Shown: positions 19,760-28,101 of the stretch, piece after piece
How the letters are laid out: the number at the start of each line of letters is the position of its first letter
How positions within the stretch are numbered: the stretch's first letter is position 1
Assembly: GCA_038993745.2 (NCBI GenBank)
Contig: CP160629.1
Span: 620,001 to 684,000 of the forward strand
Length of the DNA stretch: 64,000 bases
Reading direction: 5' to 3'
Source of the DNA: Aliivibrio fischeri
Lineage (GTDB): Bacteria > Pseudomonadota > Gammaproteobacteria > Enterobacterales > Vibrionaceae
Program-made: the position numbers and the translations under genes
The notes under the pieces: generated by a model
The model's database searches: none
Seen by the model: the letters and a program-made list of their open reading frames with translations, nothing else
What the model was told of the DNA's origin: nothing

Positions 19760-19773
19760 GATATATCTTCCAT

Positions 19774-19812
19774 GATAAATACTTATTCACTTATCATGAC
19801 TATTTATTTTAA
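19774..19812. promoter_or_regulatory. Double ARG box (ArgR operator) of argA
   Basis: Two 18-bp ARG boxes separated by exactly 3 bp, the standard ArgR arrangement. The core at 19776-19789 (TAAATACTTATTCA) matches TGAATAATTATTCA at 12 of 14 positions, and the core at 19797-19810 (TGACTATTTATTTT) at 10 of 14. They lie 15-53 bp upstream of the argA start. Confidence 0.75.
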
Positions 19813-19911
19813 TTTGCGCAAGTCTTTAGTAGAAGGTCACATAACTTTTTCTTAATATTTTAAAAAAATGCCGATAAGCTTATATATCAATGGTTTTTAT
19901 TAGGCGTAGTG

Positions 19912-20295
19912 ATGAGTCAAGCCCAAGAAAAAGAGTTACAAAAAAGAAAAGTTCGATTATTGGTGTTAATTGGACTTGTTGCGGTTGGCCTTGTTGCTGG
20001 GACAATTGCTGCAATGTATCGAGCGGGCATGTTTGCGAAAATGCCATCAACTCAACTATATGGGAATTGGGTTGAGTTGGGTGTACCAAGCTATGCACAG
20101 GATAGTTTTACTATCAGTTCTGCTGGTATTTATACGCATGGCCGTTTAATTAATACACAATATGAGTTTGACGGCACAATACTGCGTTATATGCACGGTG
20201 ATACTGAATACGTGTATCAAGTTGAAGATGAAGATGGCGAACAGCTTTTACGCATCAAGCCTGCTCATTATAAATCCAGTTTTCGTAAACAGTAA
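19912..20295 (+). CDS. DUF2850-like Vibrio membrane-anchored protein
   Basis: 127 aa from the ATG at 19912 (GTG at 19909 is possible). A basic N-terminus is followed by one membrane helix (residues about 16-36, LLVLIGLVAVGLVAGTIAAM) and a small C-terminal domain of beta character with YGNWVELGVP and a YVYQVEDEDGE stretch. It resembles the Vibrionaceae family DUF2850 of unknown function. The topology suggests an inner-membrane protein with a periplasmic domain. It is divergent from argA and followed by a hairpin, so it is probably monocistronic. I cannot assign a function. Confidence 0.65.
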   Translation: MSQAQEKELQKRKVRLLVLIGLVAVGLVAGTIAAMYRAGMFAKMPSTQLYGNWVELGVPSYAQDSFTISSAGIYTHGRLINTQYEFDGTILRYMHGDTEYVYQVEDEDGEQLLRIKPAHYKSSFRKQ

Positions 20296-20330
20296 TTATC
20301 TGCTGAAGTCTTAATTTACCTGCTTATTTT

Positions 20331-20365
20331 CTATTCGAGATAGCCCTTTATCTCGAATAGCCTTT
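20331..20365. terminator. Hairpin after the DUF2850-like gene
   Basis: Perfect 12-bp stem CTATTCGAGATA / TATCTCGAATAG with a 6-nt loop; the following tract (CCTTTCTTCG) is only moderately T-rich. Confidence 0.55.
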
Positions 20366-20485
20366 CTTCGTAATGTCAAAGTTTGTCAAAATTATCCTTT
20401 TCTTACATTTATTGCACTCTAAATAATTGCCCTCTCTGAATTTGTTTGTCATCCTTGCCGCATTATTTCTCAATAAGGCTTTATT

Positions 20486-21586
20486 GTGTTTCGTAAATTA
20501 TCTTTTGTGTGTGTTCTTCTTGGATTAGCTGGGTGTGCTGATCAACCAACAGATCGTGCTCAGCAGTATCTGGATGGTGGGTTTAGTAGTAACTTGAATA
20601 AAGTTGGCGAAATTAATTCAGATAAGCCTTCTGATTTTAGTGCTTTCAAAAAACAGAGTGCAGAAGTTTTAGAGCGTTCTGAATCCATGTCTCTGCGTTA
20701 TGAAGAACTCTATGTTCAATTACAAAAATGGATTGATGAAAGTTCAAACCCTGCAGAGTTGTCGAACTACGGTATTCAATTTGCTCAGATGGGTGGCGGT
20801 GATAAAAAAGGTAACGTGATGTTTACGGGTTACTTTTCTCCTGTAATTGAGATGCGTCATACGCCGAACGAAACGTTTAAATACCCAGTATATGATAAGC
20901 CTGATTGTGGTTCAGATTGTCCAACTCGTGCAGAAATTAACGCGGGAGCATTAGCAGGATTAGGACTTGAGTTAGGTTATGCTGATAACATGATTGACCC
21001 ATTTATCATGGAAGTGCAAGGCAGTGGCTTTGTCCATTTTGGTGATGATGACAAACTTGAGTATTTTGCCTATGGTGGGAAAAATAATCATCCTTACGTA
21101 AGTATTGGCCGCATTCTAATAGAGCGTGGTGAAGTTGAGCGTAAAGATATGTCTTTAAAAGCAATCAAAGAATGGGTTGCGAAAAACGATGAGGCAACGG
21201 TTCGTGAATTGTTAGAGACAAACCCTTCTTATGTCTTTTTCTCACCAAAAGAAGCGCATCATGTTTTAGGTACCGCGGGTATACCATTGCATGCTGGTGC
21301 CGCTGTAGCCGCTGATCGCACTTTATTGCCTATGGGAACCCCAATCCTTGCTGAGGTCCCTCAATTAGATAAAGACGGTAAGTGGACAGGGAAGCACGTA
21401 CTTAAAGTATTACTTGCTTTAGATACGGGTGGGGCAGTTAAAGAAAACCATTTAGATCAATATTATGGAATGGGAACAGAAGCGGGTATTGCTGCGGGTC
21501 ACTTTAAGCATTTTGGTCGAGTATGGAAATTAGGTTTGCAAGATACTGAAACTGAAAATCCTTGGGAAATGCCTAAATCAGAATAA
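20486..21586 (+). CDS. mltA: Membrane-bound lytic murein transglycosylase A
   Basis: 366 aa, GTG start at 20486 with AAGG upstream. The lipoprotein signal peptide has lipobox LAGC at Cys17 (CVLLGLAGCADQP). The MltA double-psi barrel domain and 3D domain follow, with QGSGFVHFGDD and the ALDTGGAVKENHLDQYYGMG segment holding the catalytic Asp. It cleaves the MurNAc-GlcNAc bond of peptidoglycan to form 1,6-anhydro ends, acting from the inner leaflet of the outer membrane. Next to tcdA-csdE-csdA, as in other gamma-proteobacteria. Terminated by a hairpin. Confidence 0.93.
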   Translation: MFRKLSFVCVLLGLAGCADQPTDRAQQYLDGGFSSNLNKVGEINSDKPSDFSAFKKQSAEVLERSESMSLRYEELYVQLQKWIDESSNPAELSNYGIQFAQMGGGDKKGNVMFTGYFSPVIEMRHTPNETFKYPVYDKPDCGSDCPTRAEINAGALAGLGLELGYADNMIDPFIMEVQGSGFVHFGDDDKLEYFAYGGKNNHPYVSIGRILIERGEVERKDMSLKAIKEWVAKNDEATVRELLETNPSYVFFSPKEAHHVLGTAGIPLHAGAAVAADRTLLPMGTPILAEVPQLDKDGKWTGKHVLKVLLALDTGGAVKENHLDQYYGMGTEAGIAAGHFKHFGRVWKLGLQDTETENPWEMPKSE

Positions 21587-21629
21587 TGTGTTGGCCGCTT
21601 GTATCCCTTAACACTTGATCTTCTAAAAA

Positions 21630-21660
21630 AGAGTGCGTATAAATCGTGCTCTTTTTTTGT
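21630..21660 (+). terminator. mltA terminator
   Basis: AGAGTGCG / CGTGCTCT stem (8 bp, two G-T pairs) followed by a run of T. Confidence 0.75.
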
Positions 21661-21679
21661 TTTTGAGTAAGGTAACCCC

Positions 21680-22489
21680 ATGCGCGAATTAACCACTCCT
21701 GCTTCTGAAAGTTATGACCAACGTTTTGGTGGCACTCGCCGTTTGTATGGTAATAGTGAAGTAGAAATTATGCGTGCAGCTCATGTATGTGTAGTTGGTA
21801 TTGGTGGTGTGGGTTCTTGGGCTGTAGAAGCGCTAGTACGTACTGGTTTAGGTGAAATTACGTTAATCGATATGGATGACGTATGTGTGACGAATATTAA
21901 CCGTCAAATTCATGCGATGACAGGTACGATTGGTCAAAGCAAAATTGAAGTCATGGCTGAGCGCATTAAATTAATTAACCCTGAGTGTAAGATTAATTTA
22001 ATCGATGATTTCATTACCCCTGAAAATCTATCTGAATACATCTCTAAAGAGTTTGATTACGTACTTGATGCCATTGATAGCATGAAACCTAAAGCGGCAT
22101 TACTGGCTTATTGTAAGAGCAATAAGATTAAAGTCATTACGACTGGTGGTGCAGGTGGTCAAACGGATCCGACTCAAATTCAAATCACAGATTTAACTAA
22201 GACGATTCAAGATCCTTTGGCTAAGAAATTGCGTGATACGCTGCGTCGCCACCATAATTTTACTAAGAATCCTAAGCGTAAATTTGGTATTGATTGTGTG
22301 TACTCAACTGAGCATTTGAAATACCCACAAGCTGATGGTTCAGTATGTGCAACTAAAGCAACAGCTGAAGGTCCTAAGCGTATGGATTGTGCGAGTGGTT
22401 TTGGTGCTGCTACGGTGGTAACGGCGACGTTTGGTTTTGTTGCAGTGTCGAGAATTGTAGAGAAGTTGATTGAGAAACACAGTAAGTAG
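21680..22489 (+). CDS. tcdA: tRNA threonylcarbamoyladenosine dehydratase TcdA (CsdL)
   Basis: 269 aa. An E1-like (ThiF/MoeB) enzyme that cyclises t6A37 of ANN-decoding tRNAs to ct6A using ATP. The nucleotide-binding loop is VCVVGIGGVGSWAVEALVRTGLG at about residue 35-57, followed by IDMDDVCVTNINRQ and TGGAGGQTDPT. It lies convergent to csdE-csdA, which encode the sulfur-transfer partners; E. coli has the same trio. Its stop codon TAG is the first three bases of a TAGGGAC heptad repeat. Confidence 0.94.
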   Translation: MRELTTPASESYDQRFGGTRRLYGNSEVEIMRAAHVCVVGIGGVGSWAVEALVRTGLGEITLIDMDDVCVTNINRQIHAMTGTIGQSKIEVMAERIKLINPECKINLIDDFITPENLSEYISKEFDYVLDAIDSMKPKAALLAYCKSNKIKVITTGGAGGQTDPTQIQITDLTKTIQDPLAKKLRDTLRRHHNFTKNPKRKFGIDCVYSTEHLKYPQADGSVCATKATAEGPKRMDCASGFGAATVVTATFGFVAVSRIVEKLIEKHSK

Positions 22490-22507
22490 GGACTAGGGAT
22501 TAGAATT
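22487..22507. repeat. TAGGGAC-type heptads at the tcdA stop
   Basis: Three consecutive 7-mers, TAGGGAC, TAGGGAT and TAGAATT, start at the stop codon of tcdA. The same unit occurs at the ends of xni and ndk. Confidence 0.6.
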
Positions 22508-22508
22508 A

Positions 22509-22537
22509 AGGTACGAGTAAAAGCCTTTCTCGTACCT
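22509..22537. repeat. Inverted repeat after tcdA
   Basis: AGGTACGAG / CTCGTACCT, a 9-bp perfect stem with an 11-nt loop, between convergent tcdA and csdE. It has no T-run, so it may be part of a repeat element rather than a terminator. Confidence 0.5.
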
Positions 22538-22570
22538 AGCTTCTTGAAGCGAAGCGTTCTCGTTCCTGCT

Positions 22571-22996
22571 TTAAATTAAGCCGTTGATCGTTTCAATGAT
22601 CGCTTTAAGCCCATTACCACGTGATGGGCTTAAATGTTCAATTAACCCCAATTGAGCAAAGTACCCATCCATGTCGAAAGCCTTAATCTCTTCTGCGGTT
22701 TTATTATTAACTGCCGCCATGACTAATGCGATAAGCCCACGAACAATTCTTGCATCAGAGTCTGCGCAGAAAAAATAAACACCATCAACGATTTCATGTT
22801 GTAGCCATACTTTACTTTCACAACCAGAGATCGTCACGTTCTCCTGTTGTAGCTCTTCAGGCATGCTAGGTAGTTTTTTACCTAATTGAATTACGTTACG
22901 GTAGCGGTCTTCCCAACCTTTAGCGTTACTCATTAAATCAAGTACTGTCGAGTGAGTAATGTCAAAACCAAAAGGCGATGATGGGAAAGTGGACAT
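22571..22996 (-). CDS. csdE: Sulfur acceptor protein CsdE (SufE family)
   Basis: 141 aa. SufE fold; the acceptor cysteine lies in ISGCESKVWL near residue 60, and FFCADSDARIVRGLIALV is the family signature. It takes persulfide sulfur from CsdA and, in E. coli, passes it towards TcdA-linked chemistry. It lies 23 bp after csdA on the same strand, so the two form an operon, and its end is convergent to tcdA. Confidence 0.92.
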   Translation of the reverse strand: MSTFPSSPFGFDITHSTVLDLMSNAKGWEDRYRNVIQLGKKLPSMPEELQQENVTISGCESKVWLQHEIVDGVYFFCADSDARIVRGLIALVMAAVNNKTAEEIKAFDMDGYFAQLGLIEHLSPSRGNGLKAIIETINGLI

Positions 22997-23019
22997 AAAT
23001 GAATACCTTAAATTTGAGC

Positions 23020-24237
23020 TTATAGCATATCTGCGGCTTTGTTTAGCGCATCGATAAAACGTTGAACATCTTGTTTTGTATTATACAAGGCAAATGAAAC
23101 ACGTACAGTACCTGTAAGCCCTAGAGCATCTAGCATAGGGTGAGCACAGTGATTACCTGAGCGTACAGCGATGCCTTGTTGATCTAATAGCGTAGCGATA
23201 TCTTGGTGATGGACACCATCAATAACAAAAGAGAATAGGCTAGCGTTATCTTGTAATCCAATAAAGCGTAAGTCCTCAATATCTTTGATTCCATCAATCG
23301 CCATTTGACGAAGTTCATTAATATGAGCATTTAGATCATCATGGGCAAATTGCTTAACCCAGTTAATGGCTGTGGCAAAAGCAATCGCTCCGGCAACATT
23401 AGGTGTACCTGCTTCAAACTTTCCTGGAAGTTCTGCAAATGTGGTTTTTTCAAACGACACTTTCTCAACCATTTTACCGCCCCCGTGCCATACAGGCATG
23501 GACTCAAGTAAGTGTTGTTTACCATATAGAGCACCGATCCCAGCAGGTGCAAATAATTTATGACCAGAGCAAACATAGAAGTCGGCATTCATTGCTTGAA
23601 CATCAATCGCATGATGAACAATCCCTTGAGCGCCATCAACAACAACAATCGCCCCAACGCTGTGTGCAATTTTAATGATCTCTTCAACAGGGTTTTGTGT
23701 TCCTGTCACGTTGGTTACTTGAGCTACTGCTACAATTTTGGTGTTTTTGGTTACCAATGATTCAAATGCATCCATATCTAATGTGCAATTTGACTTCATT
23801 GGGATTTTAATGATTTTTGCTCCGGTTTGTTCTGCAACAATTTGCCAAGGAACAATATTCGCGTGGTGTTCTAATTCACTCACTAAAATTTCATCATGTT
23901 CTTGTAGCGTGCTACGAGCATAAGTTTGAGCGATTAAATTAATGGCTTCTGTTGCACCACGAGTCCAAATAATCTCTTTACTGTTTTTCGCATTAATGAA
24001 GTGTTGAACCGTTTCTCTGGCTTGTTCAAATTGAAGCGTAGCAGAGGCAGTTAGGCTATGACTGCCACGATGCACATTAGCGTTACTTTTTTGATAATAA
24101 TCTTGAATTGCATTTAATACAGCTAATGGTTTTTGTGTGGTTGCCGCACTATCAAAATACGCAATAGGTTGCTCATTTACTTCTTGTAATAGAGCTGGGA
24201 ATTGAGAACGAACAAGTTCAACATTAAATGCAGTCAT
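23020..24237 (-). CDS. csdA: Cysteine desulfurase CsdA
   Basis: 405 aa from MTAFNVELVRSQFP at 24237; a longer frame from 24312 adds a non-conserved leader that would cross the GcvB terminator. A group II (SufS-like) PLP enzyme that converts cysteine to alanine and enzyme-bound persulfide. Marks: ANVHRGSHSL, the PLP-lysine in VCSGHKLFAPAGIGALYG, and the catalytic cysteine in RSGNHCAHPML near the C-terminus. csdE follows directly. Together with the isc operon at 49-55 kb this gives the cell two desulfurase systems within the window. Confidence 0.93.
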   Translation of the reverse strand: MTAFNVELVRSQFPALLQEVNEQPIAYFDSAATTQKPLAVLNAIQDYYQKSNANVHRGSHSLTASATLQFEQARETVQHFINAKNSKEIIWTRGATEAINLIAQTYARSTLQEHDEILVSELEHHANIVPWQIVAEQTGAKIIKIPMKSNCTLDMDAFESLVTKNTKIVAVAQVTNVTGTQNPVEEIIKIAHSVGAIVVVDGAQGIVHHAIDVQAMNADFYVCSGHKLFAPAGIGALYGKQHLLESMPVWHGGGKMVEKVSFEKTTFAELPGKFEAGTPNVAGAIAFATAINWVKQFAHDDLNAHINELRQMAIDGIKDIEDLRFIGLQDNASLFSFVIDGVHHQDIATLLDQQGIAVRSGNHCAHPMLDALGLTGTVRVSFALYNTKQDVQRFIDALNKAADML

Positions 24238-24310
24238 AAGAATTTTCTTTATTGGATTAGCAAACAGGAGAATGATGCGGATTTCTGGTGCGTAAGTCAA
24301 AATTACAGGC

Positions 24311-24338
24311 AAAAAAAAGCACCGTATTAAACGGTGCT
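24311..24338 (-). terminator. gcvB terminator
   Basis: 8-bp perfect stem AGCACCGT / ACGGTGCT with a 5-nt loop and a run of eight T on the minus strand. Confidence 0.9.
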
Positions 24339-24550
24339 AACTAATCTTTTTTAACCATAGGTCAAAAACACAGGAAATATTGAGCATTGGTATCAATAAG
24401 TTGATATCAATGATCGGGCTCTAACAGTCGAGCCAATATGCAAACACAACATTGCAGTTTAGAGAGAGGGGAAAAATATTCAGGGAGGAATATATGTCTT
24501 ACCTCTAAACTACGGGGCTAATATTAGGTTTTATCTGGTAGTTCGACAAT
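24311..24550 (-). ncRNA. gcvB: GcvB small regulatory RNA
   Basis: Transcribed leftward, divergent from gcvA as in E. coli. Read on the minus strand it contains the G/U-rich target-binding segment TGTTGTGTTTGCATATTGG, a stem GGCTCG-ACTGTTA-GAGCC, a second stem ATTGATATCAA..TTGATACCAAT, the R2-like TTTCCTGTG, and a terminator AGCACCGT-TTAAT-ACGGTGCT followed by eight T. E. coli GcvB has the same order and near-identical terminator. A TATAAT box lies at 24557-24562 (minus strand), so the 5' end near 24550 is an estimate. With Hfq it represses mRNAs of amino-acid and peptide transporters; GcvA is its known activator. Confidence 0.88.
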
Positions 24551-24606
24551 GGACAAATTATAATACTTGGCATTAAAAAAACTAATGGTTCAAAATGTGA
24601 GTTCTT

Positions 24607-25515
24607 ATGTCTCGAAGATTACCACCTTTAAATTCTTTACGTGTGTTTGAAGCGGCAGCCAGGCACTTAAGCTTCACGCGTGCAGCAGAAGAATTATTTG
24701 TTACACAAGCGGCAGTTAGCCACCAAATCAAAGCATTAGAAGAGTTTCTTGGTCTTAAACTTTTTCGACGCCGAAATCGCTCTTTGTTATTAACAGAAGA
24801 GGGACAGAGCTACTTTTTAGACATTAAAGAAATCTTCTCTTCTTTATCTGAAGCAACAGATAAAGTATTGGAAAGAAGTGCCAAAGGGGCACTAACTATT
24901 AGTTTACCGCCAAGTTTTGCTATTCAATGGTTGGTACCAAGATTGTCGGATTTTAATAACCAAGAACCAGATATTGATGTTCGTATTAAAGCCGTTGATA
25001 TGGATGAAGGTTCATTAACCGAAGATGTGGATGTTGCTATCTATTATGGTCGAGGTAATTGGCCGGGTCTTCGAGTTGAACTGTTATATCAAGAGCAGTT
25101 ATTGCCATTATGCTCACCTCAAGTGCTACTGAATGAAAAACCATTAGCGACCATTGATGATTTACGTTTCCATACGTTATTGCATGATACTTCTCGTAAA
25201 GACTGGAAGCAGTTTGTTAAGCATTACGAATTAGCAGGTATGAATGTAAACCAAGGACCTATTTTTAGTCACTCGACTATGGTGCTACAAGCTGCTGCTC
25301 ACGGGCAAGGTATTGCGTTAGGTAATAACGTATTAGCTCAACCTGAATTAGATGCGGGTCGTTTGGTTGCCCCATTTGAAGAAGTATTAGTGAGTAAGAA
25401 TGCTTTCTACCTTGTATGTAATGAAAAGCAAGCTGATACCGGTCGTATTGCTACGTTTAGAGAGTGGATTTTAAGTAAAGCTCGTAGCGAACAAGAGATT
25501 GTGGATGATGAATAG
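24607..25515 (+). CDS. gcvA: GcvA, LysR-type regulator of glycine cleavage
   Basis: 302 aa. The opening MSRRLPPLNSLRVFEAAARHLSFTRAAEELFVTQAAVSHQIKALE-type HTH is nearly that of E. coli GcvA, followed by a LysR effector domain with WLVPRLSDFN and PLCSPQVLL. It activates gcvTHP with glycine, represses it with purines through GcvR, and activates gcvB. Adjacent gcvB on the opposite strand supports the assignment. ygdD overlaps its end and rlmM follows, as in E. coli. Confidence 0.94.
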   Translation: MSRRLPPLNSLRVFEAAARHLSFTRAAEELFVTQAAVSHQIKALEEFLGLKLFRRRNRSLLLTEEGQSYFLDIKEIFSSLSEATDKVLERSAKGALTISLPPSFAIQWLVPRLSDFNNQEPDIDVRIKAVDMDEGSLTEDVDVAIYYGRGNWPGLRVELLYQEQLLPLCSPQVLLNEKPLATIDDLRFHTLLHDTSRKDWKQFVKHYELAGMNVNQGPIFSHSTMVLQAAAHGQGIALGNNVLAQPELDAGRLVAPFEEVLVSKNAFYLVCNEKQADTGRIATFREWILSKARSEQEIVDDE

Positions 25516-25894
25516 TCGTTTATGTTTATTGATTGCGAGTATTAGTGGAGCACTAACTGTTGGGCTAGGGGCATTTGGTGCTCATGGTTTAAAAGCGGTT
25601 TTATCTCCCTATCTACTTGATGTATATGAAACTGCAGTGCAATATCAAATGTGGCATACCCTTGCGTTGTTTGGATGTGGAATTTTGTTGAGAAATTCAT
25701 TTTCAAAAGGGGTATCATACGCCGCCTTGTTATTTACCATTGGAATGTTATTTTTCAGTGGAAGTTTATATGCGTTAGTGTTCACCGGAATAAAATGGTT
25801 TGGTCCAATTACTCCATTAGGTGGATTCTGTTTTATTATCGGTTGGTTAACGCTGGCTGTTTCAACTTATCGTTTGACTGAGGTTTCAAAGTGA
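25508..25894 (+). CDS. ygdD: DUF423 membrane protein YgdD
   Basis: 128 aa from the ATG at 25508 (25505 also possible), overlapping the end of gcvA. Four hydrophobic segments; family marks are [37 protein letters not shown] and [19 protein letters not shown]423 proteins are small inner-membrane proteins of unknown function. It lies between gcvA and rlmM in a conserved cluster, with start and stop overlaps on both sides, implying coupled translation. Confidence 0.88.
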
Positions 25895-26982
25895 AACAAG
25901 TAATGTTCTATTGTCGCTCTGGTTTTGAAAAAGAGTGTGCAGGTGAGATCCAAGATAAAGCCACTCAACTAGAAGTGTTTGGTTTTCCTCGCCTAAAAAA
26001 TAATACAGGCTATGTGCTATTTGAATGCTATCAGGAAGGCGATGCAGACCGTTTAATCCGTGAGATTAAATTTAATGAGCTAATTTTTGCTCGTCAAATG
26101 TTTGCGGTTGCAGCTGAAGTTAGTGATCTACCTAAAGATGACCGTATTTCGCCGATTCTAGATGCATTATCTGATGTTGATGGTGTGCCTTGCTGTGGTG
26201 ATATTCGTATTGAAACGCCAGATACGAATGAAGCAAAAGAACTATTAAAATTCTGCCGTAAGTTTACGGTTCCAATGCGTCAGGCTTTACGTGGTAAGAA
26301 AATGCTGACAGAAAGAGATTCAAACCGAATCCCTGTTTTGCATATTTGTTTCATTGCTCCGGGTCATTGTTATGTTGGGTACTCTTACACAAACAATAAC
26401 TCTCAATTCTTCATGGGTATTCCTCGTTTGAAATTCCCAGCAGATGCACCAAGTCGTTCTACATTGAAATTGGAAGAAGCGTTTCACGTATTTATTCCAA
26501 AAGAAGAGTGGGATGATCGTTTAGCATCAGGCATGTGGGGGGTTGATTTAGGTGCATGTCCTGGTGGCTGGACTTACCAATTGGTTAAGCGTTCTATGTT
26601 TGTTCATGCGATTGATAATGGCATGATGGCTCAAAGCTTAATGGATACAGGCCAAGTGAAACACCACATGGTTGATGGTTTTAAATTTGAGCCACCAAGA
26701 AAGAACGTAACATGGTTAATTTGTGACATGGTTGAGAAACCAGCTCGTGTTGCACACCTTATGGGTGAATGGCTAATTAAAGGTTGGGCAAAAGAAGCGT
26801 TATTTAACCTTAAATTACCAATGAAAGGTCGTTACGATGAGGTTCTTCAAGATATTGAAAACCTAAAAGATTTCTTAAAGAAAAATGGTTTCCAATACAA
26901 GCTTCAAGCTAAGCATTTGTATCATGACCGTGAAGAAATCACTGTTCATATCCAAGCGATCTCAAACATTTCTCCACATTAA
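25891..26982 (+). CDS. rlmM: 23S rRNA 2'-O-methyltransferase RlmM (C2498)
   Basis: 363 aa, GTG start at 25891 in a GTGA overlap with the ygdD stop. An N-terminal THUMP-like domain is followed by a Rossmann methyltransferase. The SAM site reads [19 protein letters not shown] near residue 220, and [14 protein letters not shown] provides the catalytic Lys. [26 protein letters not shown] sequence (here [16 protein letters not shown]) is a hallmark. It methylates C2498 of 23S rRNA before ribosome assembly. A strong terminator follows. Confidence 0.95.
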
Positions 26983-27031
26983 TATTTCGTTATACAAATA
27001 TTGATGTAATCCAAATTATTGAGAAATAAAA

Positions 27032-27067
27032 AACGCCCGCTGATGTTGATAATCAGCGGGCGTTTTT
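27032..27067. terminator. rlmM terminator
   Basis: AACGCCCGCTGAT / ATCAGCGGGCGTT, a 13-bp stem, followed by TTTT; A-rich upstream, so it may work in both directions. Confidence 0.9.
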
Positions 27068-27096
27068 ATTGAACTTCAACAATGGTTATTCGGTGT

Positions 27097-27198
27097 TGAA
27101 TATGGTGTGCTTTGGCGCAAAAAAAACTGTTTGTCATCGTTTTGGTAACCACAGCAAATATAGCCATCTTTCTTTTGCAGAAAAGCACACTATATTCA
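27097..27198. repeat. 102-bp element with 17-bp terminal inverted repeats
   Basis: The arm TGAATATGGTGTGCTTT (27097-27113) and AAAGCACACTATATTCA (27182-27198) match at 16 of 17 positions as inverted repeats. Pairing extends inward with GCAAAA / TTTTGC. The inner sequence includes a GGTAACC palindrome. No ORF. It could be a MITE-like element or a structured RNA gene. It lies between rlmM and the heptad repeats at the end of xni. Confidence 0.6.
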
Positions 27199-27208
27199 TG
27201 ATACTTGG

Positions 27209-27243
27209 TAGTCCCTAGTCCCTAGTCCCTAGTCCCTAGTCCC
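27209..27243. repeat. Five tandem TAGTCCC heptads at the xni 3' end
   Basis: TAGTCCC repeated five times on the + strand (GGGACTA on the xni strand). The xni stop codon and the last residues of Xni (GTRD) are encoded by this array. Confidence 0.9.
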
Positions 27244-28008
27244 TTTCTCATATCGTATATCCTGCAAATTAAACCCAAGCTCAATATCCGTTCTTAACCC
27301 CGCAACCTGACGACATAAAATAGCGGTTTCATAATGCTCATCAAATTTCTTACGGTATTTTTTAGGTAGATCTTCAGACTCATTTGCGGCCTCAATCGTT
27401 GGGAATTGAGTGAGAATTTCTAACGCTGCTTTTGGGCCGACTCCCGGAATACCTGTGATTTTACTTGAACTGATCCCTGCTAATCCCCAGTAATCAGCCA
27501 ATTGTTCAGGCTTTAAACCAAACTCTTTTTCTACAAAAGGAGCATCTAACCAGCGATGTTGAAAATAATCTCGAATACGTAAAGTAGGAGAGAGTAACTG
27601 ACAGTAGCCTTTATCGGTAGAAATGATCGTAACTTGCTCATTATGCATCGCTACTTTATTGGCTAGGGTGGCAACTAAGTCATCCGCTTCATCGCCATCA
27701 GAAAGTAACGAATCAATACCTAACTTCCACCATGCTTCTTGGATATCATCCATGCCTTTCTGTAATGCTTCAGGCATGGGTTTTCTGTCCTCTTTATACT
27801 GAGGAAGAATTTCTGCACGCCATCCTCGATCTTGAAGATGATGATCAAATACCGCAATGATATGAGTTGGCTCTGTTTCTTTTAATATTTTATTAATAGT
27901 ACGAGTGGTGGTGGTGATAACCGCTTGGATATCATCTTGGTTAGGTTGAGCTGAGTGAACGCGACGAATAAGATTAAGAGCGTCAATAATAACCAGATGA
28001 ATTGCCAT
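27229..28008 (-). CDS. xni: Flap endonuclease Xni (ExoIX)
   Basis: 259 aa. The 5'-3' exonuclease N-terminal PIN-like domain has VIIDALNLIRRVH, AVFDH and DGDEADDLVATLA, and the H3TH domain has WGLAGISSSKITGIPGVGPKAALEIL. It is about the size of E. coli ExoIX (251) and acts on 5' flaps during replication and repair. The C-terminus is unusual: the last four residues (GTRD) and the stop come from the GGGACTA heptad array, so the original end was probably just after IRYEK. ppnN lies upstream in the same orientation but has its own terminator. Confidence 0.92.
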   Translation of the reverse strand: MAIHLVIIDALNLIRRVHSAQPNQDDIQAVITTTTRTINKILKETEPTHIIAVFDHHLQDRGWRAEILPQYKEDRKPMPEALQKGMDDIQEAWWKLGIDSLLSDGDEADDLVATLANKVAMHNEQVTIISTDKGYCQLLSPTLRIRDYFQHRWLDAPFVEKEFGLKPEQLADYWGLAGISSSKITGIPGVGPKAALEILTQFPTIEAANESEDLPKKYRKKFDEHYETAILCRQVAGLRTDIELGFNLQDIRYEKGTRD

Positions 28009-28030
28009 AACGTATTCATTCCTATCTATA

Positions 28031-28065
28031 AAAAAAGAAAAAGCCTACGCATTCTGCATAGGCTT
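28031..28065 (-). terminator. ppnN terminator
   Basis: AAGCCTACGCA / TGCATAGGCTT stem; on the minus strand it is followed by TTTTCTTTTTTT. Confidence 0.85.
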
Positions 28066-28101
28066 ATTATTGTACGTTAGTGAAGGTGAAAAATTCCAGC
28101 C

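Noticed and set aside
27209..27243. CRISPR-like array
   Set aside because: Units are 7 bp and directly adjacent, with no spacers.
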